Of a stretch of DNA of 64,000 nucleotides, positions 7,067 through 15,855 are shown piece after piece. The notes under the pieces are model-generated. The model was not told the DNA's origin. It did not search any database and worked only from the letters and a program-made list of their open reading frames with translations. The translations under genes and the position numbers were made by a program. The stretch comes from Nostoc indistinguendum CM1-VF10 (GTDB taxonomy: Bacteria > Cyanobacteriota > Cyanobacteriia > Cyanobacteriales > Nostocaceae): assembly GCA_019359215.1 (NCBI GenBank), contig JAHHHS010000039.1, positions 1-64,000 on the forward strand. The letters are read 5' to 3'. How positions within the stretch are numbered: position 1 is the first letter of the stretch; each line of letters begins with the position of its first letter.

Positions 7067-9358
7067 TTATTCGTAGTGATTGAATTGGTATTTTTCGAGC
7101 AACTCTTTAACTTGAGCGGCCACCAAAGGATGTGGATCTTTTTGTAACTGAGGGAGAATTTGCAAAAGAACGCGATGTGAAACCATATTTAAGTATGCGA
7201 TCGCAGCTTCTCTTACAAAGCCTGTTGGATGACGCAAACTTACTAAAATCTCGGAGCTTGTCAACCGGATGCGAGTCACTTGAGCAAAATGGAAGCAGCA
7301 AGCTAGACACCAGTCAGAAAGGAAGTTACCCAACGTCAACAATCTGTGGAGGCGATCGCTAACTATCATATTTTCATATTCTACGATCTTGGCTTCTACC
7401 AAATGTTGCAATTTTTCTAGCTGCGGTCGGTTATCTAAAATATTCAGCAATAAAGACTTTGAAGACAAAGTTACGGTATGCTCTAGGATTTCTAACCCCC
7501 GTGCTAAGTTTACCACCGAGAGCGATCGCAGATTAAATGCTGCTGCCTGAATCTTTTCTGGTGAGTAAAGCAGTCTCAATAGCAGTAGCAGCCGCTCTTT
7601 GACATCCAATTCCAATTCTAAAAGGGCACGTTGCAATAACTCAGAGACAATCGAAATCCTTTCACTTGATTGATGATTTTCTTTTTTTTCTAGTGTTTGG
7701 AAGTCAGTGTATGCGGCATAAATCTCGCCTAAAAATTTTAATTCCTGTTCTATTAAATTTTCTACCCGACTTTTATAAAATCGATCCACTAAACCTGTAA
7801 TTCCTGGTTGTTTATGTATTTTTAGTAAGCTACGAAGAATATGATCTAAAACTTCCGCAGCTCCTTGGGAATCAATTTGAGCTAAAAGTTCAATACAAGA
7901 ACGTTTATCAGCCTCGCTGCCTTTTTCTGCTAAAGCTTTGACTACACCTTGCTTGAAGAATCGTAAGCCCACATTGGTAGCGCTCAAGTGACCCCGTGCC
8001 ACACTTAAGACTAACAGTTCAACGTAGCGCGATCGCAATTCCCAAACTACTGTTAAACAGGTGCCAGTTATCAGCATTGTTTCTGCTACTAACACCCACT
8101 TTTGCATTGGTGTAGGTACAAAGTGCCCACAAAACATTAGAGTTGCAAAAATGAGCGCTCCTGTCAAACCTGTAGCGATCGCTTCGGCAGTTCCGCCAGA
8201 TAAAGTCTGCATCCGGCTGCGAATTGCCTCTGGAATCGGTTGGTACAGAATGGGGCCGCTACTCATGACAAAGGTGTAGCGCAGAAGTTCATCGCAAAAT
8301 TTGACAATTATCAGACCCCAGAAAAAGCTTTGCGATTGTATGGCTGGAATTAAATGCAAAAATATCAGCACACCTGGTAATGAAAAGCCGACGGTGATTG
8401 GTAAAAGTGTGGCTGTGAAAAATACCCCCATCCGTTCGATGAGTCGGCTGGAAATAAACCACTGCAATAACAACTCACACAGTCCCAACGTTCCACCAAA
8501 AAGACCTAAGAAACTGGCGAGTTCTCGGTCACTCATATTGGATTTGAGTTCGCGCAGATATTGAAAATCTATTAACAATCCAATGACTTGCAACAAACCT
8601 ACAAAGGCAAATAATTGCCAGACATAGCGCTTTAGTGGACTTTTAATGAAACGCTCTCGTGAAGCTTGTTCTTCAGGAATTAGTCTTTGTGGAGTTTCAG
8701 GAAACGCTGCTCGATAGTGATGAGTTAAATAGAGTAGAATTCCTGATCCTAATAAAATCACTACACAGGCAATGAGGATGATCTTATTCAGGGTGGCGTA
8801 TTGCACTAGCCAAGGTAAACTAAAGCCACTAATTACATCTGCTACCAAAAGACCACTACTCACCAGTGGGTAAGTGCGCTTAATCTCTCGAATGTTAAAG
8901 AGTTGATTGGCGACGATAGAGATATTGAGGTCATTAACCACATAAAGTGCATCTACCCATAGCCGCAGCAGAAATACCGAAATAACTGCCAAGTAGGAAA
9001 ATTGCGATCCCCAACGTAATACAACTAATAAAACTAATGGCATCAACATGCAAGGTGCGATCGCTACAATCACCCGGCGTAAGGGAAAAATCTTTTGCAG
9101 CCAAGAGTATAAAAAAACCAGCCCTGCACTCATTGCGGCGCTGGCAATATACATCCAAGGCAGTAGGTTAGTCCCATATTCGTCCAGAAACAGCGCCACC
9201 GTACTATCCTCTGCCCACCGCAATCCTACAGATACAGTTGTATAAAAAACAAATATTATCTGAGTTCGCTCGCTCTCCTCTGGCCGGAGATTCACCCACT
9301 GTAGTAGTCGTGGTAAAGCAATTTTATTTGCAGCCAACCAGTGATTTTTCAGTTCCAT
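7067..9358 (-). CDS. MFS/ADP-translocase-like membrane protein with C-terminal helical-repeat domain
   Basis: The 763-residue protein has about 12 hydrophobic helices over residues 30-450, resembling the NTP/NDP (Tlc-type) or MFS fold. Helix-rich regions include VGLRWAEDSTVALFLDEYG and LLRLWVDALYVVNDL. Residues about 480-763 form a soluble HEAT/ARM-like domain with leucine-rich helices (for example RALLELELDVKERLLLLLRL and HPTGFVREAAIAYL). Cyanobacterial fusions of this shape are known but not functionally assigned. Nucleotide transport is only a possibility suggested by the fold. It is the first gene of the minus-strand series. Confidence 0.7.
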   Translation of the reverse strand: MELKNHWLAANKIALPRLLQWVNLRPEESERTQIIFVFYTTVSVGLRWAEDSTVALFLDEYGTNLLPWMYIASAAMSAGLVFLYSWLQKIFPLRRVIVAIAPCMLMPLVLLVVLRWGSQFSYLAVISVFLLRLWVDALYVVNDLNISIVANQLFNIREIKRTYPLVSSGLLVADVISGFSLPWLVQYATLNKIILIACVVILLGSGILLYLTHHYRAAFPETPQRLIPEEQASRERFIKSPLKRYVWQLFAFVGLLQVIGLLIDFQYLRELKSNMSDRELASFLGLFGGTLGLCELLLQWFISSRLIERMGVFFTATLLPITVGFSLPGVLIFLHLIPAIQSQSFFWGLIIVKFCDELLRYTFVMSSGPILYQPIPEAIRSRMQTLSGGTAEAIATGLTGALIFATLMFCGHFVPTPMQKWVLVAETMLITGTCLTVVWELRSRYVELLVLSVARGHLSATNVGLRFFKQGVVKALAEKGSEADKRSCIELLAQIDSQGAAEVLDHILRSLLKIHKQPGITGLVDRFYKSRVENLIEQELKFLGEIYAAYTDFQTLEKKENHQSSERISIVSELLQRALLELELDVKERLLLLLRLLYSPEKIQAAAFNLRSLSVVNLARGLEILEHTVTLSSKSLLLNILDNRPQLEKLQHLVEAKIVEYENMIVSDRLHRLLTLGNFLSDWCLACCFHFAQVTRIRLTSSEILVSLRHPTGFVREAAIAYLNMVSHRVLLQILPQLQKDPHPLVAAQVKELLEKYQFNHYE

Positions 9359-9584
9359 GCAGTTTTAGTTTCTGGTAGTATCACCGTTTAATGGGGATGA
9401 GGGATGAGTGGGCAGGGGAAGAAAATACTTGCTTGTGTTCCTTGTCCCTTATCTCCTGGAAATAGCAAAAGTCCTGAGCAACTGAGTATTATGTTTCCCA
9501 CTCAGCCTCCAAGACTATCGATTTTGGATAAATTTAAATAACTTCAGGGCTTTGGGCGCATATTGCATTGAAACGAAACATCAA

Positions 9585-9615
9585 AAAATCCCCTGGCTAA
9601 AAGCCAGGGGATTTT
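9585..9615 (-). terminator. Rho-independent terminator of infC
   Basis: A perfect 14-bp stem, AAAATCCCCTGGCT and its complement, surrounds a 3-nt loop. On the minus strand it is followed by further T residues. It begins 30 bases beyond the infC stop codon, so infC transcription probably ends here, before the MFS-like gene. Confidence 0.85.
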
Positions 9616-9645
9616 CAAACTTGGTCTATTAATACAGTTAGAGGA

Positions 9646-10179
9646 TTATTTTTTGGGCGAGATAAGCATCATCATATTTCGCCCTTCTTTTTTAGGCGCT
9701 TGTTGAAGCTCACCAAATGGCTCCAAATCCGTTGCCATTCGCTTAAGCAAATCTTCTGCTAGGTCGCTGTGTTGAATTTCTCGACCCCGGAACATGACAG
9801 TCGCTTTGACTTTATCACCATCTTTCAAAAAGCGCTCTGCTTGCTTAACACGCACGTTGTAGTCGTGTTCTTCTATTTTGTAGCGCATTTTAACTTCTTT
9901 GACATCAGCCGTGTGCTGCTTTTTCCGGGCTTCCCGCGCCTTTTTCTCCTGCTCAAACTTGTATTTCCCGTAGTCCATAATCCGACAAACTGGCGGGTCA
10001 GCTTTGTCACTAATTAGCACCAAATCTAACTCTTTTTCTTCTGCTAGTTGTAGTGCTTCTTGTGGGACCATAATTCCCAGTTGGGCACCATCAGTATCAA
10101 TTACCCGAATTTTCGGGAAGCGAATTCGTTCGTTAATTTGGGGCAGATCGCGAGTTCTTTTCTTCTCAATCACAGGCAT
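9646..10179 (-). CDS. infC: Translation initiation factor IF-3
   Basis: The 177-residue factor binds the 30S subunit, keeps it apart from 50S and checks initiator tRNA pairing. The N-terminal domain carries INERIRFPKIRVIDTDGAQLG (about 15-35) and the DPPVCRIMDYGKYKFEQEKK linker signature (about 61-80). The C-domain has KVKATVMFRGREIQH. An ordinary ATG is used rather than the AUU/AUC seen in many infC genes. The frequent partners rpmI and rplT are not next to it, and a terminator follows at once, so it appears monocistronic. Confidence 0.97.
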   Translation of the reverse strand: MPVIEKKRTRDLPQINERIRFPKIRVIDTDGAQLGIMVPQEALQLAEEKELDLVLISDKADPPVCRIMDYGKYKFEQEKKAREARKKQHTADVKEVKMRYKIEEHDYNVRVKQAERFLKDGDKVKATVMFRGREIQHSDLAEDLLKRMATDLEPFGELQQAPKKEGRNMMMLISPKK

Positions 10180-10539
10180 TATGATTTGTAGGAGCTCTTA
10201 ATGAAGGATTTGGTGTGGTCTTGATTGGTATGCCTCAGAGGCAAAAATACGGAAATAACTCAGGACTGAAAACATAGTCTACAGTTCTACAGTAACTAAT
10301 CCATAAAATAGTTGCTTCCTTGTATTTGTCATTCTACTAAGTCTGAGAGAATTTCTTTGCAATAGTTAATCTAAATTACATAACCTAGACTCATGTTAAA
10401 TATTATTACAATTATTTAGCAATACTTTTTGCGATGTATAACCGCCCACCGTAGGCGATCGCACTGAGCAACACCATATCTCCAGAATACCAAAATCACA
10501 GATGCAATACATCTAGCAAAACTAATGTAACATAATATC

Positions 10540-10570
10540 CTACATTTAGTAATCTTATTACTAAATGTAG
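10540..10570. repeat. Perfect 14-bp inverted repeat (hairpin)
   Basis: CTACATTTAGTAAT at 10540-10553 and ATTACTAAATGTAG at 10557-10570 are exact complements separated by CTT. The stem is A+T-rich and no T-run follows, so it is a weak terminator candidate. It could be a protein-binding palindrome, or belong with the adjacent dispersed repeat. Confidence 0.75.
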
Positions 10571-10574
10571 TCAA

Positions 10575-10630
10575 AAGGGCGGTTAGAAACCACGTCTATA
10601 CAGACAAAACCCACCTACGTGGTTTAAACC
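10575..10630. repeat. Small dispersed hairpin repeat (Nostocales type)
   Basis: The segment can fold as an outer stem AACCACGT/ACGTGGTT enclosing a smaller GTCT/AGAC hairpin. The arrangement of GGCGGTTAGAAACCAC, a CAGACAAAACCCACC block and GTGGTTTAAACC resembles a repeat I recall from many Nostoc genomes. This family attribution is from memory and has no second copy in the window. Confidence 0.45.
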
Positions 10631-10750
10631 AAGTTATACAGCACTTGCAACTTTACTTACCTGAAACCCTTACTTCGACTACGCTCAGTACAAGTGATTG
10701 CAAAGTAATTTCTGAATCTTTCTCCTCTGCCCCCTGCCGTGTCTGTCTGG

Positions 10751-13036
10751 TCATCGTAACAATGACTGATTGGGCGTTAACTGGCTCTCAAAACGGCTGT
10801 AAACAACTTGTGTTGGATACCAAGGAGAAAACCAGTACAAATCTTGATAAACTTTGCAAGAACTACTCGTGTCTCCTAACTCAAAGTGAACCAGAGCTAA
10901 ATTATTCAATCCAATTACTTCTCGCCCGTCCTGAAACCAACGAAATTTCCAAAACATCAGGGGTTGTAGCCATCTCCATTTGGCATTTTCGGCTTGTTTC
11001 CAGGGAGCTATCAGCGATGACATATCTGCTTTGAAACGAGAAGTTTGAACACTGTTTCGAGGTATCCACTCCAGCATACAATGCCAGTCAGAGTTAGCCA
11101 ACATCTGGCGATTATGGTGTAATTGTTTGTCCGAAATTTCTACCATATTAGGTGGATTGATCCACCCTATCCAATGACGTACTTTTTCTGGTAGCAGCCA
11201 ATCTTTTAATCGTGTATGAATCAGCCGCGTCAAAACCTCTTCATTTTTCAATGCACTAGCGGTTAATTGCACTAAAACAGACTGTAACTTGGTATGATTG
11301 CGTGCATAAGATAAGTGAGCAACAGAACTGTAGTGGATATCCCCAGATAGAATAACGACTTGTTGACGTTCCTCAAACAAGGTGGTTAAGAATGTTGCCA
11401 ATGCTTCAGTATTAATGTTCCAGGCATCTCCAACATCCGTTGAAAAAACCTTCTCCTGTTGTAACTGCCAATGATGAATCCAATCAATCACTTGTAATCC
11501 AAATACATTTGTGGGCGCAATCACAAATGTTGTTTGAATCTGAGTTTGTTCAACTATTTCTTGTAAAGGTAAAACTAGTTGTTGCTCAAAGGCTTTTGGA
11601 CACAGCAGCATCGGTGGCGCAATTGGTTTTTGATCGGCTGGATAACCCCGCCAAGTCCGTGTATCCAGCACAATTACTTCATGGCAATTGCTCCTGACTA
11701 TATAGTTCCAAGTGAGTGCTTCAGGATGTCGATCCAGAATGAACACTGCACCGTCTCGGACTAAAATAGGTAACCCTGTGTGGGGATTGTTGGCTGGCAT
11801 ACCTATATAACGAGCGATCGCCTCCTCAGCTTTTGCATCCTTCCCTTGGGAAGCTGACCAAGCTTGTGCAGCTACCAACAGCTTTTCACCGGATTGACCT
11901 TCTGCAAATTGCCCTGGTGTATTGCCCCACCCTTGAAATACTGTGTAGGCTAACAATGCATTTTGGACTATTCTTCGCCCCAAAGGATGCCCCAGCACTC
12001 GCAAACACCAAGCTTGGTTTAGGTTCCAGTCATCAGTAACATCATGGTCATCAAAAATGGTGTACATGGGAATATTGGCAAGGGCGCGGCGCACTTTCCA
12101 AAGGGTATAAATGAATTGGCGCAAATGCTGCACTTCTCGGTTCCACTTCTTGATAGCTTTGCGATCACGCATTACTTGGTGTCCTTTGGGAAATGCGGCC
12201 GGCCAGCACACTGGCGACCAAGCTAGTAAATAAGTAGCGTAATACTCACCGAGGCTGAAAAGATGACTGTTAACTTTCTCAGATTTATTATGTAATCCTG
12301 CGGTCAACCCAGCTTGATTTGTTGCAACATCAGCCCGTTCTCCAGGCGGTAGCTGCTGGGGAGTGCAATACATTCCATTTACAGGAAGTTGTTCTTCCCA
12401 ACCCAATAGGGCATCGCCAAGAGTGCTGGCAACCCACAGGGATGGTTCTGCTACATCGTCGCCGTAAATTTGATCTCCGGTCAGGAATAGCTGGTGAGGG
12501 CGATGTTGGGGTTGATTCGCTGAAGCCTCAATCAAACCGTCAAGAATCGGCAATGCATCAAACCCATGACCATGAGGTTTGCGACAGGAAGCATGGAAAA
12601 TTTGCAAATCTTGAAGACGGTTTGGCGGCAGAACAAAGGTTGGTTTTTGATGATCAAAGTAGCTGATGCTGACCGTAGAAGAGGAGTTTGAGCATAATGC
12701 TTGTTGCATTTGCAGGGTTTGGTCAGCAACAGTAAACTGGAGGTCGTATGCATAGATATGACCTCCAGTTAGGCGATGTCCATCCGTAGACCGAGCCGTA
12801 ATGGCAGCTACATGAAGATACTTACCCAAAGCAAAGGTAGAGTCTTCCCCCTCCAATAAGCAATTTCCTACTACTTCGCCATCATTTGTTGTGTCATAAA
12901 CCTTGAGTTCTATCTGACAAGACTCTTTCAGAGCCACCCATACCGTCACTGAGTCGGATTCTGTATGTTTTAGAATTGGCCCCGCCAAAATTAGTGGCAG
13001 TTCTTGTAAAAACTCTTCCCCAGCTTGATACTTCAT
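10751..13036 (-). CDS. PhoD-like metallophosphatase
   Basis: The 761-residue protein has the metal-site motifs of the PhoD/calcineurin-like superfamily: GDQIYGDD at residues 187-194, DDHDVTDDW at 329-337 and GDIHYSS at 565-571. An N-terminal beta domain (about 15-105) resembles the Fn3-like domain found in PhoD relatives. No twin-arginine or Sec signal is visible, so a cytoplasmic location is likely unless the start is wrong. Substrate cannot be deduced; phosphodiester or phosphomonoester hydrolysis with Fe/Ca is usual for the family. Two internal stretches rich in Trp and Pro are peculiar to this long cyanobacterial subgroup. Confidence 0.85.
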   Translation of the reverse strand: MKYQAGEEFLQELPLILAGPILKHTESDSVTVWVALKESCQIELKVYDTTNDGEVVGNCLLEGEDSTFALGKYLHVAAITARSTDGHRLTGGHIYAYDLQFTVADQTLQMQQALCSNSSSTVSISYFDHQKPTFVLPPNRLQDLQIFHASCRKPHGHGFDALPILDGLIEASANQPQHRPHQLFLTGDQIYGDDVAEPSLWVASTLGDALLGWEEQLPVNGMYCTPQQLPPGERADVATNQAGLTAGLHNKSEKVNSHLFSLGEYYATYLLAWSPVCWPAAFPKGHQVMRDRKAIKKWNREVQHLRQFIYTLWKVRRALANIPMYTIFDDHDVTDDWNLNQAWCLRVLGHPLGRRIVQNALLAYTVFQGWGNTPGQFAEGQSGEKLLVAAQAWSASQGKDAKAEEAIARYIGMPANNPHTGLPILVRDGAVFILDRHPEALTWNYIVRSNCHEVIVLDTRTWRGYPADQKPIAPPMLLCPKAFEQQLVLPLQEIVEQTQIQTTFVIAPTNVFGLQVIDWIHHWQLQQEKVFSTDVGDAWNINTEALATFLTTLFEERQQVVILSGDIHYSSVAHLSYARNHTKLQSVLVQLTASALKNEEVLTRLIHTRLKDWLLPEKVRHWIGWINPPNMVEISDKQLHHNRQMLANSDWHCMLEWIPRNSVQTSRFKADMSSLIAPWKQAENAKWRWLQPLMFWKFRWFQDGREVIGLNNLALVHFELGDTSSSCKVYQDLYWFSPWYPTQVVYSRFESQLTPNQSLLR

Positions 13037-13176
13037 TGCAAAGAGTTGACAAAGTGGTGGTGTTTTGGATGATCTTGCTTTATTTATAATCCAATCACCA
13101 AATGAGGACGAGTGTTTCGTCGGCTACGCCTACATCAAACTGTAAAATATGCTCATAAAGTGTAAAACCAGCTGCC

Positions 13177-13968
13177 TTGAAAACCGACAGTATCTTTTAT
13201 CGTATCTTTCAAAGCTTACCTAGCACCTTTTTTGAACTTATTAACCAACCGCCATCACTGACCAGTGCTTATCAATTTTCTTCAGTAGAAGTCAAACAAC
13301 TGGCATTTAGAATTGATGGTGTATTTTTACCCAATACTCCAGAACTACCCATTTATTTTGCTAAGGTGCAATTTCAACCCGATAAAAAAATTTATTCACG
13401 TTTATTTGCCGAAATCTTTAACTACCTTGACAAAACTGAATTAACTAACAACTGGCAGGGTGTTGTCATCTTCCCCAATCGTAGCGTTGAAACTGGAGAT
13501 ACAGAAAGATATACAGAATTACTTAATTCACAACGAGTGACTCGCGTTTACCTGAATGAGTTAAGCTCAATTCCCACATCATCAATTGGGATTGAGACAG
13601 TCAAACTAATTATTGAACCAGAATCAACTGCAACAACGAAAGCCATAGAGATTGTAAACAGCGCCCGAAAAGAAATTCTCAATGCCACCCAACAAAGGGA
13701 AATTATACAATTGATAGAAACGATATTAATCTACAAATTGCCGCGCTTGAGCCGGGAGGAGATGGGAAAAATGTTCGGATTAAGTGAGTTAAAGCAAACT
13801 AGATTTTACCAAGAAGTTTTTGCAGAGGGTAAAGAACAGGGTAAAGAAGAAGGCAAGTTAGAAACAATACCTCAGCTATGGGCGTTAGGATTGAGTATTG
13901 AACAGATAGCCCAAGCGTTAGGTTTGGACGAACAAGTTGTTAGGCAAGCTGTACAACCAAAATCATAA
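13177..13968 (+). CDS. Rpn/DUF2887-family putative nuclease (possible active-site change)
   Basis: The 263-residue protein starts at TTG (13177), with no clear ribosome site. Residues 1-135 match the DUF2887/Rpn family, PD-(D/E)xK nucleases related to recombination-promoting transposase-like proteins. FRIDGVFLP provides the first acid, but the second motif reads YFAKVQFQ where the family usually has a Glu before VQFQ. A Glu-to-Lys change would disable metal binding. The C-terminal part has a Lys/Glu-rich EGKEQGKEEGK helix and a helix-turn-helix-like LSIEQIAQALGL end. Such genes occur in many near-copies per cyanobacterial genome. Confidence 0.75.
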   Translation: MKTDSIFYRIFQSLPSTFFELINQPPSLTSAYQFSSVEVKQLAFRIDGVFLPNTPELPIYFAKVQFQPDKKIYSRLFAEIFNYLDKTELTNNWQGVVIFPNRSVETGDTERYTELLNSQRVTRVYLNELSSIPTSSIGIETVKLIIEPESTATTKAIEIVNSARKEILNATQQREIIQLIETILIYKLPRLSREEMGKMFGLSELKQTRFYQEVFAEGKEQGKEEGKLETIPQLWALGLSIEQIAQALGLDEQVVRQAVQPKS

Positions 13969-14084
13969 AATGATGAAGACTACCCAAAATGATTTGCTGG
14001 TTTTGGCAATTTCCCTATAGAAGGCTGTGCTGTGGGACAGGCGAGACACCAATCCCACAAAAGTCATTAATTAAATTATTTTAA

Positions 14085-15476
14085 TTAATTCCCAGCGATA
14101 CCTTCTTGACGCGCTGCTTGTTGCACAGCAGCAGCAACAGCGCTAGCGACTCGCTCATCAAAAACTGAAGGGACAATATGTTCCCGATTTAAATCTGAAG
14201 GCTTGACTAGGGAGGCGATCGCATTTGCGGCTTCTAGGTACATTGTGGTGGTAATTGTCTTTGCCCGACAATCTAAAGCACCACGGAATACTCCAGGAAA
14301 AGCTAGGACGTTATTAATTTGATTCGGGTAATCACTGCGACCGGTAGCAATCACAGCTACATCTTTACTGATTAATTCTGGCTGAATCTCTGGAATCGGA
14401 TTTGCCATTGCAAACACAATTGGATCTTTCGCCATCGAATGCACCATTTCTGGTGTCAAAACTCCCGGTGCGCTGACTCCAATAAAGACATCTGCTCCTT
14501 GCATTGCACCTGCTAATGTACCCTGAGCTTTCACAGCAAATTCGAGTTTTTCTTCTGTTAAATCGGTGCGACTAGTAGAAATAATCCCTTTAGAGTCGCA
14601 CATCCAGATTTTTTCTGCCCCAGCTTTCCTCAGTAACCGAGCGATCGCTACTCCAGCCGCCCCAGCACCATTAATCACGATGCGGATTTCCGCCATTGAC
14701 TTATGTACTAGTTTTAAGGAATTAAACAATGCTGCCAAGGTGACAATTGCTGTACCGTGCTGGTCATCGTGAAAAACAGGGATATCTAACTCTTGGCGTA
14801 ATCTCTTTTCAATTTCAAAGCAGCGAGGTGCAGCGATATCCTCTAAATTCACACCCCCAAAAACTGGCGCGATATTCTTGACTGTCTGGATAATTTCTTC
14901 TGTATTTTGGGTGGCCAGACAAATGGGAAAAGCATCTAGCCCCGCAAATTCCTTGAAGAGCATTGCTTTGCCTTCCATGACTGGGAGAGCAGCAGCTGGG
15001 CCGAGATTTCCCAATCCCAATACGGCACTACCATCGGTAACAATGGCAACAGTGTTTTGTTTGATAGTTAACTTGTAAACTTCCTCTGGGTCTTGAGCGA
15101 TCGCTGTACAAATTCGACCAACTCCAGGTGTGTAAGCCATTGCTAAATCAGACACACTTCTTAAGGGAATTCTGCTAGCAATGCTGATTTTGCCACCACG
15201 ATGCAAATTAAAGGTGCGATCGTAGACACTGAGTAACTTAATGTCTGGCAATGCTTTCACTGCTTGCACAATGGTTTCAGCGTGTTCCGTACTAGCAGCA
15301 TCAACGGTAATATCGCGGGTGGACTCTTTGCGAGTTTCCTCGATTAAATCAATTTGACCAAGATTACCACCAGTAGTTGCGATCGCCTGGGTTACCGATG
15401 CTAACATCCCTACACGATTGGGAATCTGCAAGCGTAGTGTCAAACTAAAACTAGAATTAGGAGTTAGGTCTGTCAT
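14085..15476 (-). CDS. NAD(P)-dependent malic enzyme with N-terminal ACT domain
   Basis: The 463-residue enzyme decarboxylates malate to pyruvate, forming NAD(P)H. Residues about 10-90 form an ACT domain (LRLQIPNRVGMLASVTQAIA), a ligand-binding regulatory unit. The malic core follows, with the catalytic Tyr region AYTPGVGRIC, Lys-bearing MEGKAMLFKEFAGLDAFPICL, metal acids in GGVNLEDIAAPRCFEIE and PVFHDDQHGTAI, and a Rossmann motif INGAGAAGVAIARLL. ACT fusions at the N-terminus are typical of this cyanobacterial/Gram-positive form. A convergent Rpn-like gene lies downstream. Confidence 0.92.
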   Translation of the reverse strand: MTDLTPNSSFSLTLRLQIPNRVGMLASVTQAIATTGGNLGQIDLIEETRKESTRDITVDAASTEHAETIVQAVKALPDIKLLSVYDRTFNLHRGGKISIASRIPLRSVSDLAMAYTPGVGRICTAIAQDPEEVYKLTIKQNTVAIVTDGSAVLGLGNLGPAAALPVMEGKAMLFKEFAGLDAFPICLATQNTEEIIQTVKNIAPVFGGVNLEDIAAPRCFEIEKRLRQELDIPVFHDDQHGTAIVTLAALFNSLKLVHKSMAEIRIVINGAGAAGVAIARLLRKAGAEKIWMCDSKGIISTSRTDLTEEKLEFAVKAQGTLAGAMQGADVFIGVSAPGVLTPEMVHSMAKDPIVFAMANPIPEIQPELISKDVAVIATGRSDYPNQINNVLAFPGVFRGALDCRAKTITTTMYLEAANAIASLVKPSDLNREHIVPSVFDERVASAVAAAVQQAARQEGIAGN

Positions 15477-15855
15477 GTTGATTTTGGATTTTAAGTTTTA
15501 GATTTTATATTGAATTGAGACAAAAACTAAAATCTCAGATTTGTAGTCAGTAGAAATACAATATACCTCTTGCAAAAGTCCCTAACACCCCAATCCAACA
15601 CCTCTCGAAAAGCAAAGAGGGAAGACAAAGCGTAGCTTTGGCGGGGTGGGGTTCTTGTTTACTGCTCACAGTTTTAATAAGTATTTTTATACCAATGCAT
15701 TTACTAATATAAATCAGTAACAATCTAGTAATTGTACCCAAATACACCAGATATTTTTTTAAAAGTTTATTTGTGTAAATATTTGTATTAAGTATAAATT
15801 CATGAAAAAAGCGCCCTCTAGATAGAGAGCGCGGTGAATTTTAACTTACTTACAA
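15477..15855. other. Intergenic region between psbA and malic enzyme
   Basis: The stretch holds the psbA terminator at 15807-15836 and a dispersed repeat at about 15575-15655 with the GGCGGGGTGGGGTTCTTG end. Related GGGGTGGG(G/A)TTCTT sequences occur at 53621 and 60656. An open frame across 15547-15747 is formed by this repeat and is not taken as a gene. Confidence 0.5.
15807..15836 (-). terminator. psbA: psbA terminator
   Basis: On the minus strand GCGCTCTC pairs with GAGGGCGC (15811-15832, one G-U-type position) around TATCTA, and TTTTTTC follows directly. It starts 20 bases after the psbA stop, giving a classic intrinsic terminator. Confidence 0.85.

Larger units (their letters stand above)
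10180..10750. other. Intergenic region upstream of infC with two hairpin repeats
   Basis: These 571 bases hold no convincing gene. They contain the infC leader, a perfect palindrome at 10540-10570 and a small dispersed repeat at about 10575-10630. The 3' part (10645-10750) is read by an open frame that only mirrors the phosphatase gene. Confidence 0.6.

Noticed and set aside
15547..15747. Minus-strand open frame downstream of psbA
   Set aside because: It is made from a dispersed repeat and A+T-rich spacer.
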